Position numbers and translations under genes: made by a program. A DNA stretch of 64,000 bases from Solirubrobacteraceae bacterium (lineage in GTDB: Bacteria > Actinomycetota > Thermoleophilia > Solirubrobacterales > Solirubrobacteraceae): positions 310,001 to 374,000 of the forward strand of contig JALNWQ010000001.1 in the NCBI GenBank assembly GCA_023230855.1, given 5' to 3'. The notes beneath the pieces are model-generated. The model did not search any database. It was not told the DNA's origin and worked only from the letters and a program-made list of their open reading frames with translations. Below, one piece after another: positions 9,596 to 18,739 of the stretch. Within the stretch, counting starts at the first letter, position 1. Each line of letters starts with the position of its first letter.

Positions 9596-10915
9596 GTGAT
9601 CACCGACCCGCCCGCAGCGACCGATCGTCCGCCACCGGTGGACGAGCGCGGATCGCGGTCGCTCCTCGCCTTCGTTCGCACCGAGACGGGCGGCGCCGGG
9701 TTGCTGCTGGTCGCGACGATCGTCGCGCTCGCGTGGGCGAACTCGCCGGTCGCGGACGCCTACGAGGACCTGTGGTCCACGCACGTCGTCGTCGGCGTCG
9801 GTGGCCGCGCGATCGACGAGAGCCTGCGTCACTGGGTCAACGACGGGCTCATGACGCTCTTCTTCTACGTCGTCGCGCTGGAGATCCGACGCGAGCTCGC
9901 GCTCGGCGGCCTGCGCGACCGGCGGGCGGCCGCGGTGCCGGCGCTGGCGGCGCTGGCCGGCATGGTCGTCCCGGCGCTGGCGTTCACGCTCGTCAACCTC
10001 GGTGGCGACGGCGCGCGCGGGTGGGGCATCGTCATGGCGACCGACATCGCCTTCGTCCTCGGCGCCGTCGCGATCCTGGGCGAGCGCGTGCCGCCCGGCG
10101 TGCGCGTGTTCCTCCTGACGCTCGCGATCGTCGACGACGTCGGGGCGATCGCGGTCATCGCGATCTTCTACTCCGACGGCGTCGAGCCGGCGTGGCTCGT
10201 CGTGGCCGCCGGGATCCTGGCGCTCGTCTGGATCGCACGACGGTACGGGCCCCCGTGGGGCGGACCGGCGTACCTCGCCGCCGGGATCCCCCTGTGGCTC
10301 GCGACGACCGCGTCGGGCATCCACCCGACGATCGCGGGCGTCGCGCTCGGGCTCATGACGACCGTGCACCCTCCGCGGCCGGCCGACATGGAGCGGATGG
10401 CGCGCCTGGCGCGGCTCCTCCACCGCGAGCCCTCGCCCGCGGGAGGCCGTGCGGCCGTCCGTGAGATCGGCTCGACCGTGTCGCCCAACGAGCGGTTCCA
10501 GCTGGCGATCCATCCGTGGACGAGCTACCTCGTCATCCCGCTGTTCGCGCTGGCCAACGCCGGCGTGCCGCTCGGCGGCGACGCGCTGTCCGGCGCCCTC
10601 GGGTCGCCGGTCACGCTCGGCATCGTGGTCGGGCTCGTCGTCGGCAAGACGGTGGGGATCACGCTCTTCACCCTCGCGGCGGTGCACTGGCGGCTCGGGC
10701 CGCTGCCGCACGGGATGACGCCGCGCCATGTCCTCGGGGTCGCGGCGGTCGCGGGGATCGGCTTCACCGTGTCGTTGTTCGTCGCCGAGCTGGCCTACGT
10801 CGATCCGGCGCTCCGGGATGAGGCCAAGGTCGGGGTGCTGCTCGCGTCGGTCGTCGCGGCGGTCGTCGGCCTCGCGGCCCTGCGTCGCGCCGGCCGGTCC
10901 ACCGGGGAGGCGTGA
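9596..10915 (+). CDS. nhaA: Na+/H+ antiporter NhaA
   Basis: The 439-residue polytopic membrane protein has the NhaA signature residues. The ion-binding pair sits in LAIVDDVGAIAVIAIFY (like E. coli D163/D164) and the preceding Asp in ATDIAFVLG (like D133). The conserved FFYVVALEIRREL and the C-terminal GIGFTVSLFVAELAY segments also match. It exchanges Na+ for protons in pH and salt homeostasis. I chose the GTG at 9596, 9 nt after GGGAG, over an in-frame start 60 bp upstream. Length is close to the family norm of about 390-440. It stands alone. Confidence 0.93.
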   Translation: MITDPPAATDRPPPVDERGSRSLLAFVRTETGGAGLLLVATIVALAWANSPVADAYEDLWSTHVVVGVGGRAIDESLRHWVNDGLMTLFFYVVALEIRRELALGGLRDRRAAAVPALAALAGMVVPALAFTLVNLGGDGARGWGIVMATDIAFVLGAVAILGERVPPGVRVFLLTLAIVDDVGAIAVIAIFYSDGVEPAWLVVAAGILALVWIARRYGPPWGGPAYLAAGIPLWLATTASGIHPTIAGVALGLMTTVHPPRPADMERMARLARLLHREPSPAGGRAAVREIGSTVSPNERFQLAIHPWTSYLVIPLFALANAGVPLGGDALSGALGSPVTLGIVVGLVVGKTVGITLFTLAAVHWRLGPLPHGMTPRHVLGVAAVAGIGFTVSLFVAELAYVDPALRDEAKVGVLLASVVAAVVGLAALRRAGRSTGEA

Positions 10916-10968
10916 GCGTCGGGCGCGAGGCGTAGCGTGGGTCGCGTCCCACCCAGGAGGTCCCCACC

Positions 10969-12588
10969 ATGCTCCGCTACCTGCCGTCCCTCCTCGTCGC
11001 CTGCGCCGCGCTCGTCACGACGGCGCTGGCGCTCCTCGCCGGCGCCGGGTGGTGGTGGGCCGCCATCCCGCTGCTCCTGCTCACGGCCGTCTCCGCCTGG
11101 GACCTGCTCCAGACCCGGCACGTCGTGCTGCGCACGTTTCCCCTGACCGGTCACGGTCGATGGATCGCCGAGGCGCTGCGACCCGAGATCCAGCAGTACT
11201 TCGTCGAGAGCGACACCGACGGTCGACCGTTCGACCGCGACACCCGCTCGATCGTCTACCAGCGGGCGAAGGGCGTCGAGGACGAGTCGCCGTTCGGCAC
11301 CGAGTACGACCTGGACGACCTGGACCGCGAGTACCTCGTGCACTCGATGGCTCCGCTGCGGCCGCCGGCCGACGACGCCGACCCGCCGACCGTGCGGATC
11401 GGCGGCCCGGACTGCGCGCGACCGCACGACCTGGCGCTCCTCAACGTGTCGGCGATGAGCTTCGGTGCGCTGTCGCCACCGGCGATCCTCGCCCTCAACG
11501 CCGGTGCCCGCGCCGGCGGGTTCGCCCACGACACGGGGGAGGGCGGGATCTCGCGCTACCACCGCGAGCCGGGCGGAGACCTCATCTGGGAGATCGGGAC
11601 CGGGTACTTCGGGTGCCGCACGCCCGACGGCGGGTTCGATCCGGACCGCTTCGCCGAGCAGGCCGCGGACCCCCAGGTGAAGATGGTCTCGCTGAAGATC
11701 TCGCAGGGGGCGAAGCCCGGGATCGGAGGCCTGCTGCCGGGGCCCAAGGTCACGCCGGAGATCGCCGAGGCACGCGGCATCCCGGTCGGCGAGACCTGCT
11801 ACTCGCCTCCCGGCCACCGCGTGTACTCCACCCCGCGGGAGCTCGTGACGTTCATCGACGAGATGCGCCGGCTCGCCGACGGCAAGCCGGTCGGGCTCAA
11901 GCTCTGCGTCGGGTCGCGCGTGCAGTTCCTCTCGGTCTGCAAGGCGATGCTCGACACGGGGATCACCCCGGACTTCATCATCGTCGACGGCGCCGAGGGC
12001 GGGACGGGGGCCGCGCCGCTGGAGTTCGAGGCGAGCGTCGGCCTGCCGCTCACCGAGGGGCTGCTCTTCGTCCACAACGCGCTGACCGGCTGCGGGCTGC
12101 GCGACCGCATCCGGATCGGCGCGAGCGGCAAGGTCGCCACCGGCTCCGACGTCGTGACGCGGCTCATCCAGGGCGCGGACTTCACGCTGTCGGCCCGCGC
12201 GATGATGTTCGCGATCGGCTGCATCCAGGCCGAGCGCTGCCACGACAACCACTGCCCGTCGGGGGTGGCGACCCAGGACCGGTGGCGGTACCGGTCGCTC
12301 GTCCCCACCGACAAGGCGCCGCGGGTGACGCGGTACCAGCGGGCGACGGTCCGCAGCGCGCAGCGCCTCATGGCGGCGATGGGCGTGGCCGACACCGCGG
12401 AGCTGCGACGGTCGCAGCTGCGACGGCGGGTGACCCACGCCCGCTCCGCGCACTACGGCGAGCTGTACGACTGGCTCGACGAGGGGGCGCTGCTCGGCGA
12501 CGTCCCGGACCTGTGGAGAGTGTGGTGGGACGCCGCGGACCCGGACCGCTTCACCGTCGACTACCCGTCGCTGCCGGGCGTGGACTGA
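10969..12588 (+). CDS. FMN-binding glutamate synthase-like protein, membrane anchored
   Basis: The 539-residue protein begins with about 45 residues forming one or two membrane helices (LPSLLVACAALVTTALALLA). The rest is the FMN-binding GOGAT synthase domain. The 3Fe-4S cysteines are C418, C424 and C429, in the motif CIQAERCHDNHCPSGVATQ. There is no glutaminase domain and no partner small subunit nearby, so it cannot be ordinary GltB. Such stand-alone YerD-like proteins are found widely and their reaction is not settled. The ATG follows AGGAGG by 8 nt. The gene is monocistronic and ends at a strong hairpin. Confidence 0.85.
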   Translation: MLRYLPSLLVACAALVTTALALLAGAGWWWAAIPLLLLTAVSAWDLLQTRHVVLRTFPLTGHGRWIAEALRPEIQQYFVESDTDGRPFDRDTRSIVYQRAKGVEDESPFGTEYDLDDLDREYLVHSMAPLRPPADDADPPTVRIGGPDCARPHDLALLNVSAMSFGALSPPAILALNAGARAGGFAHDTGEGGISRYHREPGGDLIWEIGTGYFGCRTPDGGFDPDRFAEQAADPQVKMVSLKISQGAKPGIGGLLPGPKVTPEIAEARGIPVGETCYSPPGHRVYSTPRELVTFIDEMRRLADGKPVGLKLCVGSRVQFLSVCKAMLDTGITPDFIIVDGAEGGTGAAPLEFEASVGLPLTEGLLFVHNALTGCGLRDRIRIGASGKVATGSDVVTRLIQGADFTLSARAMMFAIGCIQAERCHDNHCPSGVATQDRWRYRSLVPTDKAPRVTRYQRATVRSAQRLMAAMGVADTAELRRSQLRRRVTHARSAHYGELYDWLDEGALLGDVPDLWRVWWDAADPDRFTVDYPSLPGVD

Positions 12589-12651
12589 TCGGTTCGCGGT
12601 GGCCGGGGCCGCGAGCGCCCGCCGCCCGCCGCCCGGCGCGCGACGCGCTCG

Positions 12652-12686
12652 GCGGGGGTCGTCCACGCGGCGTGGACGACCCCCGC
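12652..12686. terminator. bidirectional hairpin terminator
   Basis: A perfect 16-bp stem has arms GCGGGGGTCGTCCACG (12652-12667) and CGTGGACGACCCCCGC (12671-12686) with a 3-nt loop. It lies between the converging glutamate-synthase-like gene and the liv operon end, so it probably stops transcription from both sides. No long T-tract follows, as is usual in very high-GC genomes. Confidence 0.85.
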
Positions 12687-12695
12687 GGTCGGGCG

Positions 12696-13970
12696 CTACT
12701 TCACCGTCTCGAACTCGAGGCCCGTCGCGGCGGGCGACGTGACGTCCTTCTCGACGGTCTTCAGGCCACCCTTGGCGCTCGGATCGACCGTGTAGATCGT
12801 GTTCGACCGCGACGGATCGCGGTCGCCGTCCGGCCCGTAGGTGTAGGACGAGATCAGGCCCTGGAAGTCGACCTCGCCCAGGCCGTCCAGCGCCTTGCGC
12901 ACCCCGTCGCGGGACAGATCGCCGGCGGCGACCGCCTTATCGAGGATCGCCGCGATCGCACGGCCCTGGTTGTACCCGAACGTGAAGTACAGATCCGGCT
13001 CCTGCTGCGGCGAGTACTTCTCGACGTCGGCGAGCATCTCCTTCATGCCGGGGATCGAGTCGTCGCCCCAGTCCGCGCCCTCACCGACGAGCCACAGCGT
13101 CTGCTGCAGGTACTCGGTCAGCGGCGACTTCGCGAACGCCCCGGTCCACGCCGGCGCCTGGGCGATCCAGCGCGGAGCGAACTTCAGGCGGGCGGCGGTG
13201 CCCCAGATCGTGGCGGCGTCGGTCGGGGTGGCGGCGAGGCTCACCGCGTCGCAGTTCGCGCGGCTCAACCGTTGGATCTGGCCGGTGACGTCCTTGTCGG
13301 CGACCTTGAACTTCTGGCCGCTGGTGATCTTCACGCCGTCGGCCTTCGCCGCGGCCTCCACGCCCTGCAGCGCGGCCTCGCCGTACACGTCGTCCTGCGT
13401 GAGCGTGCAGAGGACCTTGTCCTTGCCCTCCGCCTCGACGTAGTGGTGCAGGCCGTTGGCGGCCTCCACCTGGTAGGGCGCGCCGACCGGGACGAGGTTG
13501 GGCTCCTCGACCCAGAACCCGTCGAGAGACGCGGGCGCGGCGACCATGTTGTCGCGGCGCAGCTGCGGCAGCAGGGCGAGCGTCGGGGCGGTGCCCAGCA
13601 CCTGCCCGATGGCGACGACGTCGCTCTTCACCCGGTTGTACCGCTGGACCGTCGTGTCGGCCTCGTAGCGGTTGTCCTCGTTGACGAGCTCGACCTTGTA
13701 CTTGCCGGCGATGCCGCCGCCGGCGTTCACCCGGTCGAACCAGACCTTGATGCCGTTCGTCAGCGGCTTGCCGATGACCGCGACCGGACCGGACTGCGCG
13801 CTGAGCGTCGCGATCTTGATCGTCGTGCCGTCGAACCCGGGCGCCGAGGTCAGCTCCCCGCCGTCGCCACCGCCCCCGTCGTTGTCGTCGTCGGCGCCAC
13901 CGCACGCGGTGACGCCGAGGGCCAGGACCGCACTCGCGGCGATCGCTCCCCATCGTGCCCTGTTGCGCAT
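12696..13970 (-). CDS. livK: branched-chain amino acid-type ABC transporter substrate-binding lipoprotein
   Basis: This 424-residue lipoprotein has the signal peptide ending LGVTAC-GG (lipobox Cys at about 23), then an Asp/Gly-rich tether. A periplasmic-binding type I fold follows, starting TIKIATLSAQSGPVAVIGKP. It would capture the substrate outside the membrane for LivHM. The start ATG follows AAGGGAGAGA. It is the last gene of the six-gene operon, 39 bp after livM. The HAAT family binds Leu/Ile/Val, other amino acids, amides or aromatic acids. The CoA ligase inside the operon suggests a carboxylic acid here, which is inference. Confidence 0.9.
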   Translation of the reverse strand: MRNRARWGAIAASAVLALGVTACGGADDDNDGGGGDGGELTSAPGFDGTTIKIATLSAQSGPVAVIGKPLTNGIKVWFDRVNAGGGIAGKYKVELVNEDNRYEADTTVQRYNRVKSDVVAIGQVLGTAPTLALLPQLRRDNMVAAPASLDGFWVEEPNLVPVGAPYQVEAANGLHHYVEAEGKDKVLCTLTQDDVYGEAALQGVEAAAKADGVKITSGQKFKVADKDVTGQIQRLSRANCDAVSLAATPTDAATIWGTAARLKFAPRWIAQAPAWTGAFAKSPLTEYLQQTLWLVGEGADWGDDSIPGMKEMLADVEKYSPQQEPDLYFTFGYNQGRAIAAILDKAVAAGDLSRDGVRKALDGLGEVDFQGLISSYTYGPDGDRDPSRSNTIYTVDPSAKGGLKTVEKDVTSPAATGLEFETVK

Positions 13971-14009
13971 GTTCTCTCTCCCTTTCGTGGAACCGTTGGT
14001 GCGTGGCCG

Positions 14010-15137
14010 TCAGTACCTGAACGGCCACGTCCGGAAGTACGTCTTGACCCGCAGCCAGATCGCGGCGAGGCCGCGCGGCTCCAGCAGCAGGAACGCGACG
14101 ATGAGCACCCCGAAGATCGCCTGGTTCAGCGAGTAGACGCTGATCCCGCTGTCGCCGGCCTTCGCCGCGACGCCGGGGATGGAGTCCGAGTACTCCTCGA
14201 TGACCGACGGCAGCGCGCCGATGAACAGCGCCCCCAGGATCGTGCCGAAGACCGTGCCGACCCCGCCGACGATGATGATCGCGATGTACTGGATCGAGAG
14301 GAAGAGGTTCCACTCGTCCGGGCTGACGTACTCCTGGTAGGACCCGTACAGCGCACCGGCGGCCGCGGCGAACGCGCTCGAGATCGCGAACACCCAGATC
14401 TTGTGGCGGCCGATCTCGATCCCGACGACCTCGGCGGCCAGGTCGCGGTCCCGGATCGCCTGGATCGCGCGGCCGGGACGGGTGCGGACGATGTTCTTCG
14501 TCATGAGCGCGGTGAGCGCGACGATCGCCCAGATGAGCCAGAACCAGCCCTGCTCGCGCGAGTAGCTCTGCCCGGCGAAGCTCAGGTCGGTGACGTCGAA
14601 CGACCCGATCGACGGGCTCGCCGACACCGGCGTGCCGGTGTTGCCGCCGGTGATGTCCTTGAGGTTGCGGAAGACGTGCTCGGCGATGAAGACGAGGCCG
14701 AGCGTCACGATGACGAGGTAGTTGCCGCGCAGGCGCAGCGCGAACGGGCCGATGATCGCTCCGACGAGGCCGCCGATGAGCGCCGCGGCCGGCAACCACA
14801 CGACGATCGGGATGTCGCCGCCCTCGCCGATCTGCGCGGCCGCGTACGCGCCGACGCCGAGGAACACCGCGTGGCCGAGCGAGATCTGGCCGGTGTAGCC
14901 GGTGAGGAGGTTGAGCCCCAGGGCGGCGACCGCCGCGATGCCCGCGTAGTTCAGGACGCTGAGCCAGAAGTCGTCGGTGACGAACTGCGGGACGAGCGCC
15001 CATCCGGCGACGAGCAGCACCAGGCCGAACCGGGCCCACGGCGTGCCCCACAGGCGGACCGCGTCGCGGTGGCTTCGGTGCAGGCCGGCGGCGGGACCGT
15101 CGCGACGGCCACGGAGGAGGGAGCGCAGGTCGCGCAC
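14010..15137 (-). CDS. livM: branched-chain amino acid-type ABC transporter permease LivM
   Basis: The 375-residue permease has about ten membrane helices and the LivM signatures LNLLTGYTGQISLGHAVFLGVGAY and TVFGTILGALFIG. It forms the inner-membrane channel with LivH. The GTG start lies 1 bp after the livH stop, so translation is probably coupled. The cytoplasmic N-terminus of about 35 residues is Arg-rich and longer than usual. It is highly typical of the HAAT family, and the substrate cannot be read from it. Confidence 0.92.
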   Translation of the reverse strand: MRDLRSLLRGRRDGPAAGLHRSHRDAVRLWGTPWARFGLVLLVAGWALVPQFVTDDFWLSVLNYAGIAAVAALGLNLLTGYTGQISLGHAVFLGVGAYAAAQIGEGGDIPIVVWLPAAALIGGLVGAIIGPFALRLRGNYLVIVTLGLVFIAEHVFRNLKDITGGNTGTPVSASPSIGSFDVTDLSFAGQSYSREQGWFWLIWAIVALTALMTKNIVRTRPGRAIQAIRDRDLAAEVVGIEIGRHKIWVFAISSAFAAAAGALYGSYQEYVSPDEWNLFLSIQYIAIIIVGGVGTVFGTILGALFIGALPSVIEEYSDSIPGVAAKAGDSGISVYSLNQAIFGVLIVAFLLLEPRGLAAIWLRVKTYFRTWPFRY

Positions 15138-15138
15138 G

Positions 15139-16032
15139 TCAGATCCTCCGGACCTCTCGCGTGCCGAACAGCCCGTAGGGGCGCACGAGCAGGATGAGGA
15201 TCATCACGACGAACGGCATGACGTGGTGGACGTTCTCGCCGGCCCACGGCAGCACGTCCTCCTGGTAGCCGGCGGTGAGCGACTGGACCAGGCCGATGAT
15301 GAGCCCGCCGACGACCGCGCCGCCCGGGCTGTCCATCCCGCCGAGGATCATCGCCGGGAACGCGATGAGCGCGACGGTGGAGAGGCCGGGGCTCAGCGCG
15401 TTGGGACCGGCGGCGAACGTCACGCCCGCGACGGTGGCCAGCGCGGCGGCGATGGCCCACGAGACGGCGGTGATCCGGCCGGCGCTGATGCCCTGCGCGA
15501 GGGCGGCCTCGGGGTCGGCGGCGGTGGCGCGCATCGCGACCCCGATCCGGGTGTACCGCAGCAGGACGAAGAACGCCGCGAGGGCGAGCGCGGCCAGGCC
15601 GATCGTCCACAGGTCCTTCACCGGCATGACGACGTCGCCGGCGGTGACGGTGTCGAGGCCCCACGGGTCGCCGAGCGTCAGCGCGTTGTGGCCCCAGATC
15701 GTCGTGGCGAGCTGCTCCATGATGAACAGCAGGCCGACGGTGACCATGATCGCCGCGTACACGGGCCTGCCGACGAGGGGACGCAGCGCGACCCGCTCGA
15801 CGGTGGCCCCGAACGCCGCGGTGCCGAGCATCGCCAGGACGACGGCGAGCGCGAACGGCATGCCGGTGGCGATCAGCGCGTACGCGAAGTACGCCCCGAG
15901 GAGCATGAGGCCGCCGTGGGCGAAGTTGATGACCCCGGTGGCCCGGAAGATGATGACGAACCCCAACGCGACGAGCGCGTACCGGGACCCCAGCGCGATG
16001 CCGGCGAAGCTCAGCTCGAGGAACTCGCTCAC
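15139..16032 (-). CDS. livH: branched-chain amino acid-type ABC transporter permease LivH
   Basis: The 297-residue permease shows the LivH signature SRYALVALGFVIIFRATGVINFAHGGLMLLGAY and the late VVGGLIIGLVQSLTAGY. It is the second membrane subunit of the importer. The GTG start overlaps the ligase stop by 4 nt (GTGA), placing it firmly in the operon. Length matches the family (about 290-300). Confidence 0.92.
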   Translation of the reverse strand: MSEFLELSFAGIALGSRYALVALGFVIIFRATGVINFAHGGLMLLGAYFAYALIATGMPFALAVVLAMLGTAAFGATVERVALRPLVGRPVYAAIMVTVGLLFIMEQLATTIWGHNALTLGDPWGLDTVTAGDVVMPVKDLWTIGLAALALAAFFVLLRYTRIGVAMRATAADPEAALAQGISAGRITAVSWAIAAALATVAGVTFAAGPNALSPGLSTVALIAFPAMILGGMDSPGGAVVGGLIIGLVQSLTAGYQEDVLPWAGENVHHVMPFVVMILILLVRPYGLFGTREVRRI

Positions 16033-17918
16033 GACGCCCCTTCTCCCGCGTAGAGCGACTCGATCGTCGCGGCGAACTCGCGCTCGATCGCGGCGCGCCG
16101 CACCTTCTGCGTGGCGGTGAGCTCGCCGTCCTCGTGGTCGAGCTCCTTCTCCAGCAGCGCGAACCGCTTGATCGTCTCCACCTGCGCCAGGTCGGCGTTG
16201 GCGGCGGCGACGACCCCGTCGACGAGCTCGCGGACCTCGGGCTTGCGCGACAGGTCCGCATAGGTCGTGTACGCCAGCCCGGTCCGCGTCGCCCAGTCGC
16301 CGACGGTGTCCTGCTCGATCCCGATGAGCGCGACGAGGTACTTGCGGCGGTCGCCGACGACGATCGCCTCGCGGACGTACGGCGAGACCTTCAGGCGGTT
16401 CTCGATCTCGGACGGCGACACGTTCTTGCCGCCGGCGGTGATGATGATGTCCTTCTTGCGGTCGGTGATCCGCACGAACCCGTCGTCGTCGACCGTCCCG
16501 ACGTCGCCGGTGTGGAGCCACCCGTCCTCGTCGACGGTCGCCCGCGTCGCGTCCTCGTCGTCGAGGTACCCCAGGAACGTGCCCGGGCCGCGGGTGAGGA
16601 TCTCGCCGTCGTCGGCGATCCGCAGCTCGCTGTCGGGGTAGCTCGTGCCGACGGTCCCGATCCGCACGTCGCCGTCGGGCATCGCGGTGCCGACGGCGGT
16701 GTTCTCGGTCTGGCCGTACACCTCGCGCACCGGCACCCCGATCGCCCAGAACGCCTCGAGGATCTGCGGGGCGATCGGCGCCGCCCCGGACGCGGCCATC
16801 CGCACGCGGCGCAGGCCCAGCCGGTCCCGCAGCGCGCGGTACAGGAGCAGCTCGCCGACGGCGCTCCGCACGCGGTCGCCCGGTCCGACCCGGCCCTGCA
16901 TGCGCGCCCGGGCGGTGCGCACCCCGGCCGCGGTGAGCCGCCGGTGCACCAGCCGCTTGAGGCGCGAGCTGTCGCCCATCCGCACGTCGACGGTGGCGTG
17001 CATCTTCTCCCACACCCGCGGCACCCCGACGAAGAACGTCGGCTGCACCTCGCGCAGGTCCTGGGCGAACGCCTCGCCGCCCTCGCCGAAGTTCACGACG
17101 TAGGCGGACTCCAGCGCGGCGATCAACGACACCACGCGCTCGGCGACGTGGCAGAGCGGCAGGTACGACAGGATCTCGTCGCGGGGCCCGGCGGGGAACG
17201 CCTGCGCGAACGCGTCCCCGGCCGCCCGCAGGTTGCGGTGGCTCAGCAGCGCCCCCTTCGGCGGGCCGGTCGTGCCGGACGTGTAGACGATCGTCGCGGG
17301 GGACTCCGGGTCCAGCGCCGCCACCCGGTCCGCGAGGTCGTCGACCGTGCCGGCGGCGCCGCGCTCCTCGAGCGCCTGCCAGGTGACGAGCGACGCGTCG
17401 GACAGGTCGACGTTGCGCGGGTCGACGACGACGATCGTGCGCAGCGCGGGCAGGCCGTCCCGGACCTCGAGCGCCTTGTCGACCTGCTCCTCGTCCTCGG
17501 CGACGAGGACCGTGGCACGGGAGTGCGACAGGAGGTACTCGACCTCGGCGGGCGGGCAGGTGGGGTAGACGCCGACGGTCATCGCGCCGAGGCCCTGGAT
17601 CGCCAGGTCGGCGAGCACCCACTCGATCCGGTTCTCGGCGTGGACGGCGACCCGGTCGCCCGGCCCGACGCCCAGGTCGGCGAGCCCGCGGGCGATCCGC
17701 GCGGTCCGCTCGGCGTACCCGCGCCACGTCGTCTCGTGCCACACGCCACGGTGCTTCTGGCGCAGCGCGACCGCGTCGGGGGTGGTCGCGGCGAGCTCCA
17801 GCAGGCGCGCCGGGAGGCTCGGCGCGCGCGCCTCGACCTCCTCCTCGAGGTGCGCGTCATCGGGGAGCGCGTCCGGCGCGACGCCGCCGGTGGGGTCGGA
17901 TGGGCGGCGGGCGCTCAC
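16029..17918 (-). CDS. AMP-dependent acyl-CoA synthetase (long-chain fatty acid-CoA ligase type)
   Basis: The 629-residue ANL-family enzyme has the AMP-binding P-loop IVYTSGTTGPPKGALLSHRN, the EVYGQTEN motif, GWLHTGDVG and the catalytic-lysine region ITDRKKDIIITAGGKNVSP. It resembles FadD15-type long-chain ligases, which adenylate a carboxylic acid and pass it to CoA. It lies inside the liv operon and overlaps livG and livH by 4 nt on each side. Such ligases occur in HAAT operons of other bacteria, where they are thought to trap the imported acid as its CoA ester. Chain length or aromatic preference is unknown. Confidence 0.9.
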   Translation of the reverse strand: MSARRPSDPTGGVAPDALPDDAHLEEEVEARAPSLPARLLELAATTPDAVALRQKHRGVWHETTWRGYAERTARIARGLADLGVGPGDRVAVHAENRIEWVLADLAIQGLGAMTVGVYPTCPPAEVEYLLSHSRATVLVAEDEEQVDKALEVRDGLPALRTIVVVDPRNVDLSDASLVTWQALEERGAAGTVDDLADRVAALDPESPATIVYTSGTTGPPKGALLSHRNLRAAGDAFAQAFPAGPRDEILSYLPLCHVAERVVSLIAALESAYVVNFGEGGEAFAQDLREVQPTFFVGVPRVWEKMHATVDVRMGDSSRLKRLVHRRLTAAGVRTARARMQGRVGPGDRVRSAVGELLLYRALRDRLGLRRVRMAASGAAPIAPQILEAFWAIGVPVREVYGQTENTAVGTAMPDGDVRIGTVGTSYPDSELRIADDGEILTRGPGTFLGYLDDEDATRATVDEDGWLHTGDVGTVDDDGFVRITDRKKDIIITAGGKNVSPSEIENRLKVSPYVREAIVVGDRRKYLVALIGIEQDTVGDWATRTGLAYTTYADLSRKPEVRELVDGVVAAANADLAQVETIKRFALLEKELDHEDGELTATQKVRRAAIEREFAATIESLYAGEGAS

Positions 17919-18739
17919 GCGGCGCCCCCGAGGTAGGCCTGGATGACCTGCTCGTCGGCCTGGACCTCGGCCGGGGTGCCGGACGCCAGCCGTCGACCGA
18001 AGTCCAGCGCGGTGACGCGGTCGGCGAGGTCCATGACGAGGTGCATCTCGTGCTCGACGAGGAGCATCGCCAGGTCGAGCTCGCGCCGGACCTGCATGAG
18101 GTAGCGGGCCATGTCCTCGGTCTCCTCGAGGTTCATCCCCGCCACCGGCTCGTCGAGGAGGAGGAGCTTGGGCTCCATCGCCAGCGCGCGGCCGAGCTCC
18201 AGGCGCTTCTGCAGCCCGTACGGCAGCAGGCCGGCGGGCCGGTGGCGGTGGGCCTCGAGCTCGAGCAGCTCGACGATCCGCTCGACCGCCTCGCGGTGCT
18301 CGATCTCCTCGCGCCGCGCGCGGCCCCACCACAGCGCGCCGCTGACGAACCCGGTGCGCATGAGGTGGTGGCGGCCGAGCATGAGGTTGTCGACGACCGA
18401 CAGCGCGACGAACAGCCCGAGGTTCTGGAACGTGCGGGCGACGCCGAGCCGGGCGATCCTCGCGGGTCGCTGGCCGATCAACTCGTGGCCGTCGAAGGTG
18501 ATCGACCCGACCTGGGGCCGGTACACCCCGTTGATGCAGTTGAAGATCGACGTCTTGCCCGCGCCGTTGGGGCCGATCACCGCGTGCAGCTCGCCGGGGG
18601 CGATCTCCAGGCTCACCCCGTCGAGCGCGGTCACGCCGCCGAACCGCAGCGTGACGTCGCGCAGCGCCAGGAGCGGCTCGTGGTCGTCGACGCCGGTCGC
18701 GGTCGGCTCCGGGGCGCCGCCCGGGGATTGATCGGTCAT
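17915..18739 (-). CDS. livG: branched-chain amino acid-type ABC transporter ATPase LivG
   Basis: The 274-residue ABC ATPase has Walker A GPNGAGKTS, Walker B LLLLDEPVAGMN and a switch His in LLVEHEM. The signature region reads LLPYGLQKRLELGRAL, an LSGGQ variant common in LivG. It energises LivHM. The ATG of MTDQSPGG overlaps the livF stop by 4 nt; a second in-frame start lies 9 bp upstream but would lose this overlap. Confidence 0.92.
   Translation of the reverse strand: MTDQSPGGAPEPTATGVDDHEPLLALRDVTLRFGGVTALDGVSLEIAPGELHAVIGPNGAGKTSIFNCINGVYRPQVGSITFDGHELIGQRPARIARLGVARTFQNLGLFVALSVVDNLMLGRHHLMRTGFVSGALWWGRARREEIEHREAVERIVELLELEAHRHRPAGLLPYGLQKRLELGRALAMEPKLLLLDEPVAGMNLEETEDMARYLMQVRRELDLAMLLVEHEMHLVMDLADRVTALDFGRRLASGTPAEVQADEQVIQAYLGGAA

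Noticed and set aside
10728..15197. Very long plus-strand open frame (about 1490 codons) across nhaA, the GOGAT-like gene and antisense to liv
   Set aside because: It is an Arg/Pro-rich shadow of real genes in other frames. Stop codons are rare at this G+C, and no domain is readable in it.
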